64,000 nucleotides of DNA, from the NCBI RefSeq assembly GCF_035987325.1, contig NZ_CP108488.1:1922001-1986000 (forward strand), in the 5' to 3' direction. The stretch comes from Streptomyces sp. NBC_01244 (GTDB lineage Bacteria; Actinomycetota; Actinomycetes; Streptomycetales; Streptomycetaceae). The position numbers and the translations under genes are program-made. Shown one piece after another: positions 46,401-54,237 of the stretch. The notes under the pieces are model-generated. The model worked only from the letters and a program-made list of their open reading frames with translations. It ran no database searches and was not told where the DNA came from. Position 1 is the stretch's first letter. The number at the start of each line of letters is the position of its first letter.

Positions 46401-48122
46401 TTCCGCGCGGGATTCCGCCGCGGCGGCCTCGCGGGCGGCCTCGGCGGCTGCGCGGGAGGCCTCGCGGGACTCGTCCCAGGCGGCCACGGCCGTCTTCTCC
46501 GCGTCGGCGGCGGCCAGGGCGGCGCGCGCCGGGTCGGCGTCGGGGGCGGAGTCGTCGAGCCAGCCGGACCGGACGGCCTCGGCGGTCTCCTGCTGGACCT
46601 CGGCGAGGCGGGCACGCAGGTGCTCGGCCTCGCTGCGGGCCCGCTGGGCGGCCGTGGCCGCGGCGGTGGCCGCGCGGTGGGAGGACTCGCCGGTCTCCTG
46701 GAGGACGGCGGAGCGCTCCTCTTCCTCGTTGGCGGCCCGCTCGCCCTGTTCGGCGGCGGCGTGCAGGGCCCGTACGAGCTCGGTGGCGGCGGTGGCCCGG
46801 GCGGCGAGCGCCGGGGCGGCGTCCCGCTCGGCTTCCAGGATCGCGGCGGCGACCCGGGCGGAGCGGTCGGCGGCGGAGCGGTGGCGCAGGACGTGTTCGG
46901 CGGCCTGCCAGGCGGAGTGCAGGGTGCGGGCTTCGAGGAGTTCGCGGCGCTGCGCGGCGGCGGCCTTGTCGGCGACGGTCAGGGCCAGCGAGGCGTGCCG
47001 GTAGGCCAGTTCGGCCGAGACGGCGGCGCTGCGGGTGCGCGCGGACTCGGCGGCGGTGACCTGGTGGGCGGCGCCGGTGACCCGCTGCGCGAGGTCGGCG
47101 GCGCGGCCGCGCTCCTCGCCGGCGCGGGCGGACAGGCGCCGGGCGAGGGTGCGCGTACGGCGTTCGGCGCCGGCGTGGACGTCGCGGAGCCGGGAGCGGG
47201 CCGCGGCGGCCTCGACGATCTTGGTGAGGAGGTCCACGGAGCCCGCGGTGAACTCCCGTTCGGCCATCAGCTCGGCGCGGCGGCCGAGTTTGTTGCCGAA
47301 GCCGTGGACGAGGTCGGCGAGGCCGTCCGTGTCTCGGGTGTCGGTGACGGCGCGCAGCAGCAGGTCGGTGAAGTCGGAGTCCTTCTTGACCGCGAAGAGG
47401 CCGGCGGCCTCGCCCTCGTCGGCGTTCATCTCGCGCTGGTAGCGGAAGAGTTCGGGGTCGAGGCCGACTTCGGTGAGGTGCTCGTTCCAGCGGTCGTGGA
47501 TCTCCTCGAAGTACACCTCGAGGTGCGGGTACGCCTTGCCGGCTTCGGTCAGGGCGTCACGGAAGCCCTTCATGGTGCGGCGCCGCCCCTGGGCGCCGGA
47601 GGCGCCTTCCACGGGCGGGCGCACCGAAGTGGCCTCGGCCACCGGGAGGTTGTCCAGGCTGAGACCCGGCCCGGGGCGGAAGGAGTACCAGGCCTCGGCG
47701 AATTTGCGCGGGTCGTTGGAGACTTGGCGGCCGCGCCATTCGCTGACCTTGCCGACGACCACGCACTCGCCGGTCTGGGTGTGCTGCCATTCCAGTGCCA
47801 CGTGGCCGCAGTCGTCGGCCAGCAGGAACTTGCGCAGGACGCCGGAGCTTGCGCCGCCCAGGGTGTTGCGGTGGCCGGGCAGCATCACCGAGAAGATCAG
47901 CTTGAGCAGGACGGACTTGCCGCCGCCGTTCTCGAGGAAGAGCACCCCGGCGGGCGCGGGGCGGCGCGGCGGGCCGGTGGGCTCGTCCTCGAAGAACTCC
48001 GCCTGGGTGGGCGCCGGGTGGGGCACCGGCTCGCCGACTCCGCGCAGGTCGAGCACGGTGTCGGCGTAGCGCGCGCCGGCGGGCCCGATGGAGTAGAGGC
48101 GGATCCGGGACAGCTCGTACAT
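43428..48122 (-). CDS. MksB/JetC-like SMC family ATPase
   Basis: A 1564-residue SMC-like coiled-coil ATPase. The Walker A (FLENGGGKSVLLK, Lys69-Ser70) sits near the N-terminus, then an Ala/Arg/Glu-rich coiled coil of about 1200 residues interrupted near residues 600-820 by a hinge-like segment with short Pro/Gly-rich linkers. The C-terminal head has the ABC signature FSGGQ (1433-1437) and Walker B LFLDNPIGRAN, with Asn1472 where SMC proteins carry the catalytic Glu. It is the third gene of a set in the order MksF-MksE-MksB, so a condensin- or Wadjet-like DNA loop-extruding or plasmid-targeting role is inferred. The ATG at 48122 has only a weak GAGAG. Confidence 0.75.
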   Translation of the reverse strand: MYELSRIRLYSIGPAGARYADTVLDLRGVGEPVPHPAPTQAEFFEDEPTGPPRRPAPAGVLFLENGGGKSVLLKLIFSVMLPGHRNTLGGASSGVLRKFLLADDCGHVALEWQHTQTGECVVVGKVSEWRGRQVSNDPRKFAEAWYSFRPGPGLSLDNLPVAEATSVRPPVEGASGAQGRRRTMKGFRDALTEAGKAYPHLEVYFEEIHDRWNEHLTEVGLDPELFRYQREMNADEGEAAGLFAVKKDSDFTDLLLRAVTDTRDTDGLADLVHGFGNKLGRRAELMAEREFTAGSVDLLTKIVEAAAARSRLRDVHAGAERRTRTLARRLSARAGEERGRAADLAQRVTGAAHQVTAAESARTRSAAVSAELAYRHASLALTVADKAAAAQRRELLEARTLHSAWQAAEHVLRHRSAADRSARVAAAILEAERDAAPALAARATAATELVRALHAAAEQGERAANEEEERSAVLQETGESSHRAATAAATAAQRARSEAEHLRARLAEVQQETAEAVRSGWLDDSAPDADPARAALAAADAEKTAVAAWDESREASRAAAEAAREAAAAESRAELTAARAADAADAAEAAHDAEHRSAASLAGAPRLAALLGLPDAPGATGTGDAPQGAAGTPAPGRAGAETAPAPGRPGADATPAAGLTVADLDRGADELRELLTRGVATAERQLFDLRTAAADDSRILGALGDGGLLPPGPDVLATVEFLGEHGIPALPGWRYLAQSVDPADHAAVLAARPELVDGVVITDPDTHSRAREVLSGAALLPRSTVAVGTAAALLAPVPPAGDATGSGTFGIFIVPPNPAMHDEHAADEERQALRARATARDTEIRELAARLSGDRELAARLRSWRTGCPPGRLTELAEQAAAARGFAEETDAELAEARTVRAEADEAAADAARVRDERQDTAQRARRVADALAGLAYRLRERAGWQSKLRELADDGAESEARAEVCLDRARAADEDRRAAQRAADDARRTARALRAERAEIAGAPDPLPEDDGTAKAPLPALREAYRAASQLYEKVGVGADLRSEQARAESDESVALAELDRLTNKVRTRAAQLLEGTDGADGPSRQAAAARAEALVQMLETRASTASEQLGRLRGEAERHAPAEGGAHTELPEELIPDNVEDAQAMLRTATAQLAAHTAAVESARAAHADLLRAHRTAEEGTGGFEETAAMLRDLLRDHTHQEDEQEPVAHPGSLEEARQSATEARRSLRACAADLSAAEAAVREASDILVRHANANRYEQVRTPARQQIRELPASALPEHAAAWAVAFAPRLRVLTDELAQLERNRDSIVDRLRGLVESALATLRSAQRLSQLPEGLGEWSGQEFLRIRFEEPDQATLTERLGEVIDEATRAAVKKNSTASFGEGRRDGMSLLLHGVQAALEPKGIAVEILKPDAVLRAERVPVGQMGDVFSGGQLLTAAIALYCTMAALRSNDRGRDKHRHAGTLFLDNPIGRANATYLLELQRAVSDALGVQLLYTTGLFDTTALAEFPLVIRLRNDADLRAGLKYISVEEHLRPGLPQQFADGETIHGEITATRMYRRS

Positions 48123-48208
48123 GGCGGCGGACTCTCGTGGTCTTTCGTAGGTCGTACGGGGACGGGTGGCGGGCGGGCGTCGCGGGTCGCCCGGGCGGGT
48201 GGGGCGGT

Positions 48209-49135
48209 TCAGGCGTGGAAGGGCAGGCCCGCGTCGGCGGCGAGTTCGAGGTCGTCGCCCTCGGGCGGCGGCAGCAGGCTGGCGGAGCCGTCGCTGACGG
48301 GGACCACGCCGAGGTCGAGGAGCTCGGCCATGGCCGCGCTGCCCGCCATGTCGCGGACCTGGAGCTGGTAGCGGGGGGTGGTGCGGTACGTGCCTCCGGC
48401 CTCGTCCCCGGTGCGCTGGAGGAAGCCGGAGTCCGTGAGGAAGGCGGCGGCCTTGCCGACGATGCCGGTGGTGGAACCGGCCAGCCGGCGGGCGTCCTTG
48501 GTGGCGCCGGTCGCGCTGCGGCGGGCGTAGACCCGCCAGGCGGCCTCCAGGCCGGGGGCGTCGGAGGCCGGGTCGGTGTTCTCGCCGAGTTCCTCGGCGC
48601 GCTCCTCCAGGCGGCGGCAGGTCTGCCGGACGAAGGCGTCGACGCCGTTGACGGTGATCCGGCCGATGTAGCCGTCGTCGGCGAGGTCCTCGGGGCGGGG
48701 GAAGGCCAGGGCCGCCACGGCGAGGTGGGCGAGGCCGTGCAGGAAACGGTCCGCGGAGTCGGCGGTGGCGCGGCGGGCGTAGTCGCCCATGCGGACGGCG
48801 AAGACGGAGTCCTCGCCGGCGGCCACGGCCATGCCGGCGCGGGAGGACACCTCCAGGACGACGAGGCCGAGGCCGGTGGCGACGGCGTCGGCGAGCCGGG
48901 CGAAGGCGGGGTCCTCGCGGTAGCGGCGCAGCAGTTCGGCGTACTCGGCGTCGCGGGCGGGCAGCAGCTTGGGCTGGAGCCCGAACGCGACGAGGCGGGC
49001 CGCGTCGGCGGCGTCCGCCGGGGTGAGGGCACCCTGCGGGGGCTGAGCCGCGGCGGTTGCCTGGACCGGAGCCGGGGCTGCGTGCGCGTCGGGCTCGCTC
49101 CACGCGGGGTGCTGCTCGGCGTGGTGGTCGCTCAC
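48209..49135 (-). CDS. Putative MksE/JetB-like subunit
   Basis: A 308-residue protein without strong motif, second main gene of the SMC-like set. After a Pro/Ala-rich N-terminus it is helical and resembles tandem winged helices of KITE proteins (VDAFVRQTCRRLEERAEEL; GIVGKAAAFLTDSGFLQRTG; YRTTPRYQLQVRDM). MksE-type proteins bind the kleisin and the SMC heads. The GTG at 49135 has GAGGAG 8 bases upstream and overlaps the stop of the small reading frame by 4 bp (GTGA). The SMC gene follows 86 bp later. Assignment rests on size, order and partner. Confidence 0.6.
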   Translation of the reverse strand: MSDHHAEQHPAWSEPDAHAAPAPVQATAAAQPPQGALTPADAADAARLVAFGLQPKLLPARDAEYAELLRRYREDPAFARLADAVATGLGLVVLEVSSRAGMAVAAGEDSVFAVRMGDYARRATADSADRFLHGLAHLAVAALAFPRPEDLADDGYIGRITVNGVDAFVRQTCRRLEERAEELGENTDPASDAPGLEAAWRVYARRSATGATKDARRLAGSTTGIVGKAAAFLTDSGFLQRTGDEAGGTYRTTPRYQLQVRDMAGSAAMAELLDLGVVPVSDGSASLLPPPEGDDLELAADAGLPFHA

Positions 49136-49644
49136 GGGTGGATCTCCTCGGTGGTACGGGTGCGGGTGCGGGTGCGGGGGTGCCGGGTGCGGTTGCTGCT
49201 GCGGGTGCGCCCGGCACGGGCGTTGTGCGGCCCGGCGGCTCGCGGCCCGGCGTGCGTGGGCCGCTCTGGGGCAGGCCCGGCGGCGGCGTCCGCAGGCCGG
49301 GCGGGCTCGGCGGCGGGACCGGAGCCAGCGACAGCGACAGCGACAGCAGGGACGGTCGCGGGGACGGCGGGGACGGTTCTTCCCCCGCCCCGCCCCTTCC
49401 CGAAAGCGGGGGCGAGCCCCCACACCCCCGGGTGGGACCGGGCCACCAGGAGCTCCGCCCCGGCGGCGGAGCCTGCGGGCCCGCCCGGGCGCGCGGCACC
49501 GCCGGGCCGTGCAGCCCGGCCGCGTGAAGGCGTGAGGCCGGGCGCGGGCCCGGGGGCCGGCCCGGGCGCGGTCCCGGGGGCGGCGGCCCGGCCGACTGTC
49601 GGTGCGATCGTCCCCGGGCCCGCGCCCGGCGAGGACGGGGTCAT
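49132..49644 (-). CDS. Pro/Ala/Arg-rich small reading frame coupled to both neighbours (candidate)
   Basis: A 170-residue frame between the MksF-like and MksE-like genes. Its ATG overlaps the upstream stop (ATGA, 49641-49644) and its stop overlaps the downstream GTG (GTGA, 49132-49135), an exact 4-bp overlap at each end. The product is almost entirely Pro, Ala, Gly and Arg, with a short ordered stretch ELLVARSHPGVWGLAPAFG; the latter comes from a GC-rich hairpin-like sequence often seen between Streptomyces genes. It may be a real disordered linker subunit, or a spacer whose frame is open only because stops are rare at this GC content. Confidence 0.35.
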   Translation of the reverse strand: MTPSSPGAGPGTIAPTVGRAAAPGTAPGPAPGPAPGLTPSRGRAARPGGAARPGGPAGSAAGAELLVARSHPGVWGLAPAFGKGRGGGRTVPAVPATVPAVAVAVAGSGPAAEPARPADAAAGPAPERPTHAGPRAAGPHNARAGRTRSSNRTRHPRTRTRTRTTEEIHP

Positions 49645-51146
49645 GCCGCCTCCGTGCGGTCCGCCGTCATGGCTGCCGCGTCCAGGAGGGCGGTGCCGAC
49701 GATGAGGTCCGCGCCGCCGAATTCGGGGTCTTCGAGTTCCGTGCCGTCGTCGACCGCGAAGAGGAGGCGTTCCTCGCCCTGGCGGTACGCCGTGCCCACC
49801 GCCGGGCTCGCCGCGTGGACGGCCAGCAGGGCCACCAGGTAGGGCAGATCGGGGTCGGAGCGGCGGGCCTCCGCGAGGAGCCCGGACAGGCGGCGCGGGG
49901 CGTCGTGCGGGAGTTCGAGGAGTGCCCTCGCGGCGGTGAGCTGCTCCTCGCTGAAGCGGCTGTCGTCCGGGGTCGCGATCAGGTCCGGCTCCGGCATTTC
50001 CAGACCCAGGTGCTCACGCTCCACCGGAGGGGTCAGCAGGATCTCGACCAGGTCCGCGACGCGCACCGAGACGGGTGTGCGGAGCCCTGCGCCCGACGCG
50101 AAGAAGGCGTCCGTGACGCGGATGGCCCGGGCGACCGGGAGCGGCAGCGTCGGGGCCACGAGCTGCCCGTAGAGGTCGATCCCGGAGCGCGGCGCGGGGG
50201 CCGCGAAGGCCTGGCGGTCCTGTTCGGCGCGGAAGAGCGGTCCGGCGTCGAGCAGGCGGGACTGGAGCTGGGTGTGGCGGCGGATGCAGTCCTTGACGAT
50301 GTCGACGAGCTCGGCGGCGCGACGCTTGTTGTCCGGTTCTTCGGCTTCGTCGCGGGCCTTGCGGATGTTGGTCAGGATCGCGTTCTCGTGCCGGTAGCGG
50401 TCGGCGACGTGGTCCAGGGCCTCCGCGATCATGTCGGGGACGGTCACCAGCCAGTCCACGGCCCGTACGTTGCGCCGGGTCGCGTCGAGCGTGCGGCGCA
50501 GGGTTTCGGCGTACTGGACGGTGCGGTAGCGGGCCTGTTCGGCGGCGAGCTGGGCGTCGGCGAGCCGGCCCCGGCTGATCAGGACCTCCAGCTTGACCTC
50601 GGCGGCGATCTGCGCGCTGGTGACGTCCGTGTCGAGGGCGCCGACCAGGACGTTGACGGCCTCGTCCGTGGTGCGCAGGTACACCGCGCCGCCGTAGCCC
50701 GGGACTTCCTCGATGAGCTTGAAGTCGTAGTCGCGGCGGACGTAGACCCCGTCCGGGCCGAACGTGCCGTAGATCGCGCGGAATCCGCGGTCGACACTGC
50801 CGACGTTGATCAGGTTCTCCAGCACCCAGCGGGCCACCCGCTCGTGCTCGGCCGCCGGACGGGCCGGCGCCTGGGCGGCGACCCTCGGCAGCAGACGGGC
50901 CACTATCTGCTCGTGGTCGGCTCCGGTGTCGAAGTCCATGTTGAGCGTGACCAGGTCGATCGCGGCGAGCGCGACCTCCGCCATCGCGTAGACCCCGTAC
51001 TCGCCGGCCAGATTGGCCTTGCGTACGTCGAGGTCGTGCAGCGGGGCGGTGCAGGCGAGCGCGCGCAGCCGCCGGGCCAGGCCCTCGTCGGCGGCCGGGC
51101 CCGGCGCCGGGGAGGGAAGGGTCTTCGCCGGGGCAGGGAGAGTCAC
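49641..51146 (-). CDS. Putative MksF/JetA-like kleisin subunit
   Basis: A protein of about 501 residues, first gene of the SMC-like set. It is largely helical, with a central charged stretch (AEVKLEVLISRGRLADAQLAAEQARYRTVQYAETLRR split by helix breaks) resembling kleisin/MksF helical regions, and no catalytic motif. The N-terminus ends with LARRLRALACTAPLHDLDVR. GTG 51146 is chosen; TTG 51152 is also possible. TAGTCT 6 bases before the GTG suggests a leaderless mRNA, since no ribosome binding site is seen. Divergent from pxpA, 119 bp apart. The kleisin call rests on order and size. Confidence 0.6.
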   Translation of the reverse strand: MTLPAPAKTLPSPAPGPAADEGLARRLRALACTAPLHDLDVRKANLAGEYGVYAMAEVALAAIDLVTLNMDFDTGADHEQIVARLLPRVAAQAPARPAAEHERVARWVLENLINVGSVDRGFRAIYGTFGPDGVYVRRDYDFKLIEEVPGYGGAVYLRTTDEAVNVLVGALDTDVTSAQIAAEVKLEVLISRGRLADAQLAAEQARYRTVQYAETLRRTLDATRRNVRAVDWLVTVPDMIAEALDHVADRYRHENAILTNIRKARDEAEEPDNKRRAAELVDIVKDCIRRHTQLQSRLLDAGPLFRAEQDRQAFAAPAPRSGIDLYGQLVAPTLPLPVARAIRVTDAFFASGAGLRTPVSVRVADLVEILLTPPVEREHLGLEMPEPDLIATPDDSRFSEEQLTAARALLELPHDAPRRLSGLLAEARRSDPDLPYLVALLAVHAASPAVGTAYRQGEERLLFAVDDGTELEDPEFGGADLIVGTALLDAAAMTADRTEAA

Positions 51147-51265
51147 GGGCAAAGACTAGGCGCTGACCCTGACAACATCCCAAACGGGATGGTTCGCCCG
51201 ATCCTCCCGCCGTCGGCGCGAGCGCGGCCCGCACCCTGGCCCGCGCCCTGTTCTACGCTCACCGC

Positions 51266-52066
51266 ATGGCTTCCATGATCACGCCGGAGACCCCGGCGGC
51301 CGGCCCCGTGATCGATCTCAACGCCGACCTCGGCGAGGGCTTCGGGCGGTGGACGCTGACCGACGACGAGGCCCTGCTGTCCGTCGTCACGAGCGCCAAC
51401 GTCGCCTGCGGCTTCCACGCCGGCGACCCGTCCATCATGCGCCGCGTCTGCGAGCTGGCGGCCGCCCGCGGGGTGCGGATCGGCGCGCAGGTCTCGTACC
51501 GGGACCTGGCGGGCTTCGGCCGCCGCTCCATGGACGTGCCGGCCGGGGAGCTGGCCGACGAGGTGGCCTACCAGATCGGGGCGCTGGAGGTCTTCGCGCG
51601 GGCGGCCGGTTCCCGGGTGTCGTACGTGAAACCGCACGGGGCCCTCTACAACCGCACCGTGCACGACTCCGGCCAGGCCGGCGCCGTCGTGGCCGGGGTG
51701 CTGCTCGCGGCCGGTCCCGGCGGGCTCCCGGTGCTCGGGCTGCCCGGTTCCCTGCTGCTCGCCGCCGCCGGGCGGGCCGGGCTGGCGACCGTCCCGGAGG
51801 CCTTCGCCGACCGCGCGTACACGCCCGCGGGCACCCTCGTACCGCGCGGTGAGCCGGGCGCCGTGGTCCACGACCCGGACGCGGTGGTGGCCCGCGCGGT
51901 GGACATGGCCGCCGGGCACGAGGTGACTGCCGCCGACGGCACCCGGATCCCGGTGGCCGCCCGCTCCCTGTGCCTGCACGGGGACACCCCCGGGGCGGCG
52001 GAGCTGGCCCTGCGCGTCCGCGGGGCGCTCGGCGGCGCCGGGGTCCGGGTGGAGGCCTTCGCGTGA
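51266..52066 (+). CDS. pxpA: 5-oxoprolinase subunit A (LamB/YcsF family)
   Basis: A 266-residue protein with the family signature DLNADLGEGFG near the start and NVACGFHAGDP, plus YVKPHGALYN. It forms with PxpB and PxpC the prokaryotic ATP-dependent 5-oxoprolinase that opens pyroglutamate to glutamate, a damage-repair step. The ATG at 51266 (a second ATG is at 51275) lacks a ribosome binding site, and TACGCT about 6 bases upstream hints at a leaderless mRNA. Its stop overlaps the pxpB GTG (GTGA). Confidence 0.95.
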   Translation: MASMITPETPAAGPVIDLNADLGEGFGRWTLTDDEALLSVVTSANVACGFHAGDPSIMRRVCELAAARGVRIGAQVSYRDLAGFGRRSMDVPAGELADEVAYQIGALEVFARAAGSRVSYVKPHGALYNRTVHDSGQAGAVVAGVLLAAGPGGLPVLGLPGSLLLAAAGRAGLATVPEAFADRAYTPAGTLVPRGEPGAVVHDPDAVVARAVDMAAGHEVTAADGTRIPVAARSLCLHGDTPGAAELALRVRGALGGAGVRVEAFA

Positions 52067-52689
52067 GGGTGCTGGAGGCCGGAACCGGGGCGCTGCTGCT
52101 GGAGGTGGATTCCGCCGAGGAGGTGGCCGCGCTCCACGCGGAGCTGCTGCGCCGCCGGGACGCGGGCGAGCTGGGCGGCGTACGGGACATCGTGCCGGCG
52201 GCCCGGACGGTCCTGCTGGACGGGGTGCGGGAGCCGCGCGCCCTCGCGGACCGGATCGTCCGCTGGCGGGTCGCCCCCCTGGCGCCGGCCGACGGGCCGC
52301 CCCCGGTGACGGTCGCGGTGCGCTACGACGGTCCGGACCTCGCGGAGGTGGCCGCGCTGTGGGAGGTGTCCCCCGGGGAGGTGCCCGGCATCGTCGGCGC
52401 GATCACCTTCCGGGTGGCCTTCTGCGGGTTCGCCCCGGGCTTCGGCTACCTGACGGGCCTGCCTGCCCGCCTCCACCTGCCCCGGCGCGCGACGCCCCGT
52501 ACGGCGGTGCCCGCGGGCTCGCTGGCCTTGGCGGGCGAGTACGCGGGGGTCTACCCGCGCTCCTCCCCCGGCGGCTGGCAGCTGATCGGGTCCACCGACG
52601 CGGTGCTGTGGGATCCGGCGCGCGAGCCGGCCGCGCTGTTCGCGCCGGGGGTACGGGTGCGGTTCGCCGAGACGGAGGCGGCACCGTGA
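52063..52689 (+). CDS. pxpB: 5-oxoprolinase subunit B (KipI family)
   Basis: A 208-residue protein of the allophanate hydrolase subunit 1 / KipI family. Markers are VAVRYDGPDLAEVA, FCGFAPGFGYLTGLP and the LHLPRRATPRTAVPAGSLALAG stretch, and GGWQLIGST. The GTG at 52063 has GGAGG 8 bases upstream and overlaps pxpA by 4 bp; its own stop overlaps pxpC by 4 bp. Together with PxpC it should bind ATP and the oxoproline carboxylate. Confidence 0.95.
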   Translation: MRVLEAGTGALLLEVDSAEEVAALHAELLRRRDAGELGGVRDIVPAARTVLLDGVREPRALADRIVRWRVAPLAPADGPPPVTVAVRYDGPDLAEVAALWEVSPGEVPGIVGAITFRVAFCGFAPGFGYLTGLPARLHLPRRATPRTAVPAGSLALAGEYAGVYPRSSPGGWQLIGSTDAVLWDPAREPAALFAPGVRVRFAETEAAP

Positions 52690-53555
52690 GGGCCCTGGAG
52701 GTCGTACGGGCGGGCGCGCTGACCACCGTCCAGGACCTTGGGCGGCCCGGGTACGCCCACCTCGGTGTCCCCCGTTCGGGGGCCCTCGACACGGGGGCGC
52801 ACGGGCTGGCGAACCGGCTGCTGGGCAACCCGTCGGGAGCGGCGGTGCTGGAGACGACCCTGGACGGCGTGGGTCTGCGGGCGGTGGGCGGCCCGGTGAT
52901 CGTGGCGGTGACCGGGGCGCCCTGCGCGGTACGGGTCGACGGGCGCGCGGCGGCCTGGGGAGCCCCGGTCCTGCTGCGCGCCGGGGCGGAGCTGGAGGTG
53001 GGCCGGGCGGAGTCGGGCCTGCGCGGCTACGTCGCGGTGCGGGGAGGGTTCGCGGTCGGGCCGGTGCTCGGCAGTCGCTCGACCGATCTGCTTTCGGGCC
53101 TGGGCCCGCCGGTCCTGTCGGCGGGGACGCTGCTGCCGGTGGGCGCGCCGGGTCCGGATCCGGTGGCCGGGGCGGACGCCCCGGCGGCGCCGGGCCCGCC
53201 CCCGGAACTGGTGCTTCCGCTGCGGCTGGGGCCACGGGCCGACTGGTTCACGGCGGAGTCGGTGACGGGACTGCTGCTGCGGGCGGTGTACCGGGTCTCG
53301 GCCGCTTCGAACCGCATCGGGCTGCGCACGGAGGGGCCGCCGCTGGTCCGGAGCCGGGGCGGGGAGCTGCCGAGCGAGGGGATGGTGCTCGGTGCGGTTC
53401 AGGTTCCGCCGGACGGGCAGCCGGTGGTCTTCCTGGCCGACCACCCGGTCACCGGCGGCTATCCGGTCGTCGGCGTCGTCCCGCCGGGCCCCGCGCTCGA
53501 CGCGGCGGCCCAGGCCCGGCCGGGGGTGCCCGTGCGGTTCGTGCGCAGCCGCTGA
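52686..53555 (+). CDS. pxpC: 5-oxoprolinase subunit C (KipA family)
   Basis: A 289-residue protein of the allophanate hydrolase subunit 2 / KipA family, with VQDLGRPGYAHLGVPRSGA near the start, GLRGYVAVRGGF and the C-terminal LADHPVTGGYPVVGVV motif. The GTG at 52686 overlaps pxpB by 4 bp (GTGA). It completes the pxpABC operon. Subunit roles are known from the E. coli enzyme. Confidence 0.95.
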   Translation: MRALEVVRAGALTTVQDLGRPGYAHLGVPRSGALDTGAHGLANRLLGNPSGAAVLETTLDGVGLRAVGGPVIVAVTGAPCAVRVDGRAAAWGAPVLLRAGAELEVGRAESGLRGYVAVRGGFAVGPVLGSRSTDLLSGLGPPVLSAGTLLPVGAPGPDPVAGADAPAAPGPPPELVLPLRLGPRADWFTAESVTGLLLRAVYRVSAASNRIGLRTEGPPLVRSRGGELPSEGMVLGAVQVPPDGQPVVFLADHPVTGGYPVVGVVPPGPALDAAAQARPGVPVRFVRSR

Positions 53556-53652
53556 GCACCCGCCGTGCGGGGGCGGTGAAACGCTTCGCGCGGCAGATGC
53601 CAAGTACGGGTGAACGGGGCCGCAGGGGCCCCGCACACCGGGGAGGAAACGG

Positions 53653-54237
53653 GTGCGCAACCCATCACGGGAGGCCGGGCCTCCGGATCTCACCACGCCC
53701 GAGGGGTTCGGCAGGTTCTACGAGGAGCACGTCGACGCCGTCCTCGGCTTCGTCACCCGCCGGGTCGCCGATCCGCACGTGGCGGCGGACCTGACGGCGG
53801 ACGTCTTCCTCGCGGCGATGGGGTCGGCGGGCGGCTACCGGCCCGACCGGGGCGTGCCGGTCGCCTGGCTGTTCGGCATCGCCCGCAACGTCCTGTCGGG
53901 CCACGCCCGCGGCCTGGCCCGCGAGAGCGGCGCCCTGGCCCGGCTCAGCGGCCGCCGGCTCCTCGACGACGAGGACGTGGCCGCGCTGGAGGAGCGGATC
54001 GACGCGGAGCGGGCCTACCGGGCCGTCGCCGAGCGGCACGCCGCCCTGTCCGAGCCGCTGCGCGCGGCGCTCGACCTGGTCGTGGTCGACGGCCTCGCGC
54101 CGGCGGAGGCGGCGCAGGCCCTGGGCGTCACCACGACGACGGTCCGCGTGCGCCTGCACCGTGCCCGGCGCGCCCTGCGCGCCACCGAACCCGCCCCGTT
54201 TCCCACCCCGGAAGCGCACTTGGAGGTAGTCCGATGA
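53653..54237 (+). CDS. ECF-type RNA polymerase sigma factor
   Basis: A 194-residue sigma factor with regions 2 and 4 only. Region 2 includes FYEEHVDAVLGFVTRRVADPHVAADLTADVFLAAM and VAWLFGIARNVL; region 4 has the helix-turn-helix APAEAAQALGVTTTTVRVRLHRARRAL. The promoter class it reads is unknown. GTG 53653 has GGGGAGG 7 bases upstream. The stop overlaps the next gene by 4 bp (ATGA), as expected if the neighbour is its regulator. Confidence 0.92.
   Translation: MRNPSREAGPPDLTTPEGFGRFYEEHVDAVLGFVTRRVADPHVAADLTADVFLAAMGSAGGYRPDRGVPVAWLFGIARNVLSGHARGLARESGALARLSGRRLLDDEDVAALEERIDAERAYRAVAERHAALSEPLRAALDLVVVDGLAPAEAAQALGVTTTTVRVRLHRARRALRATEPAPFPTPEAHLEVVR

Noticed and set aside
45651..48371. A plus-strand frame of 906 codons opposite the SMC-like gene.
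   Set aside because: Gly/Val/Arg-rich shadow frame; the minus strand carries Walker A, signature and Walker B motifs.
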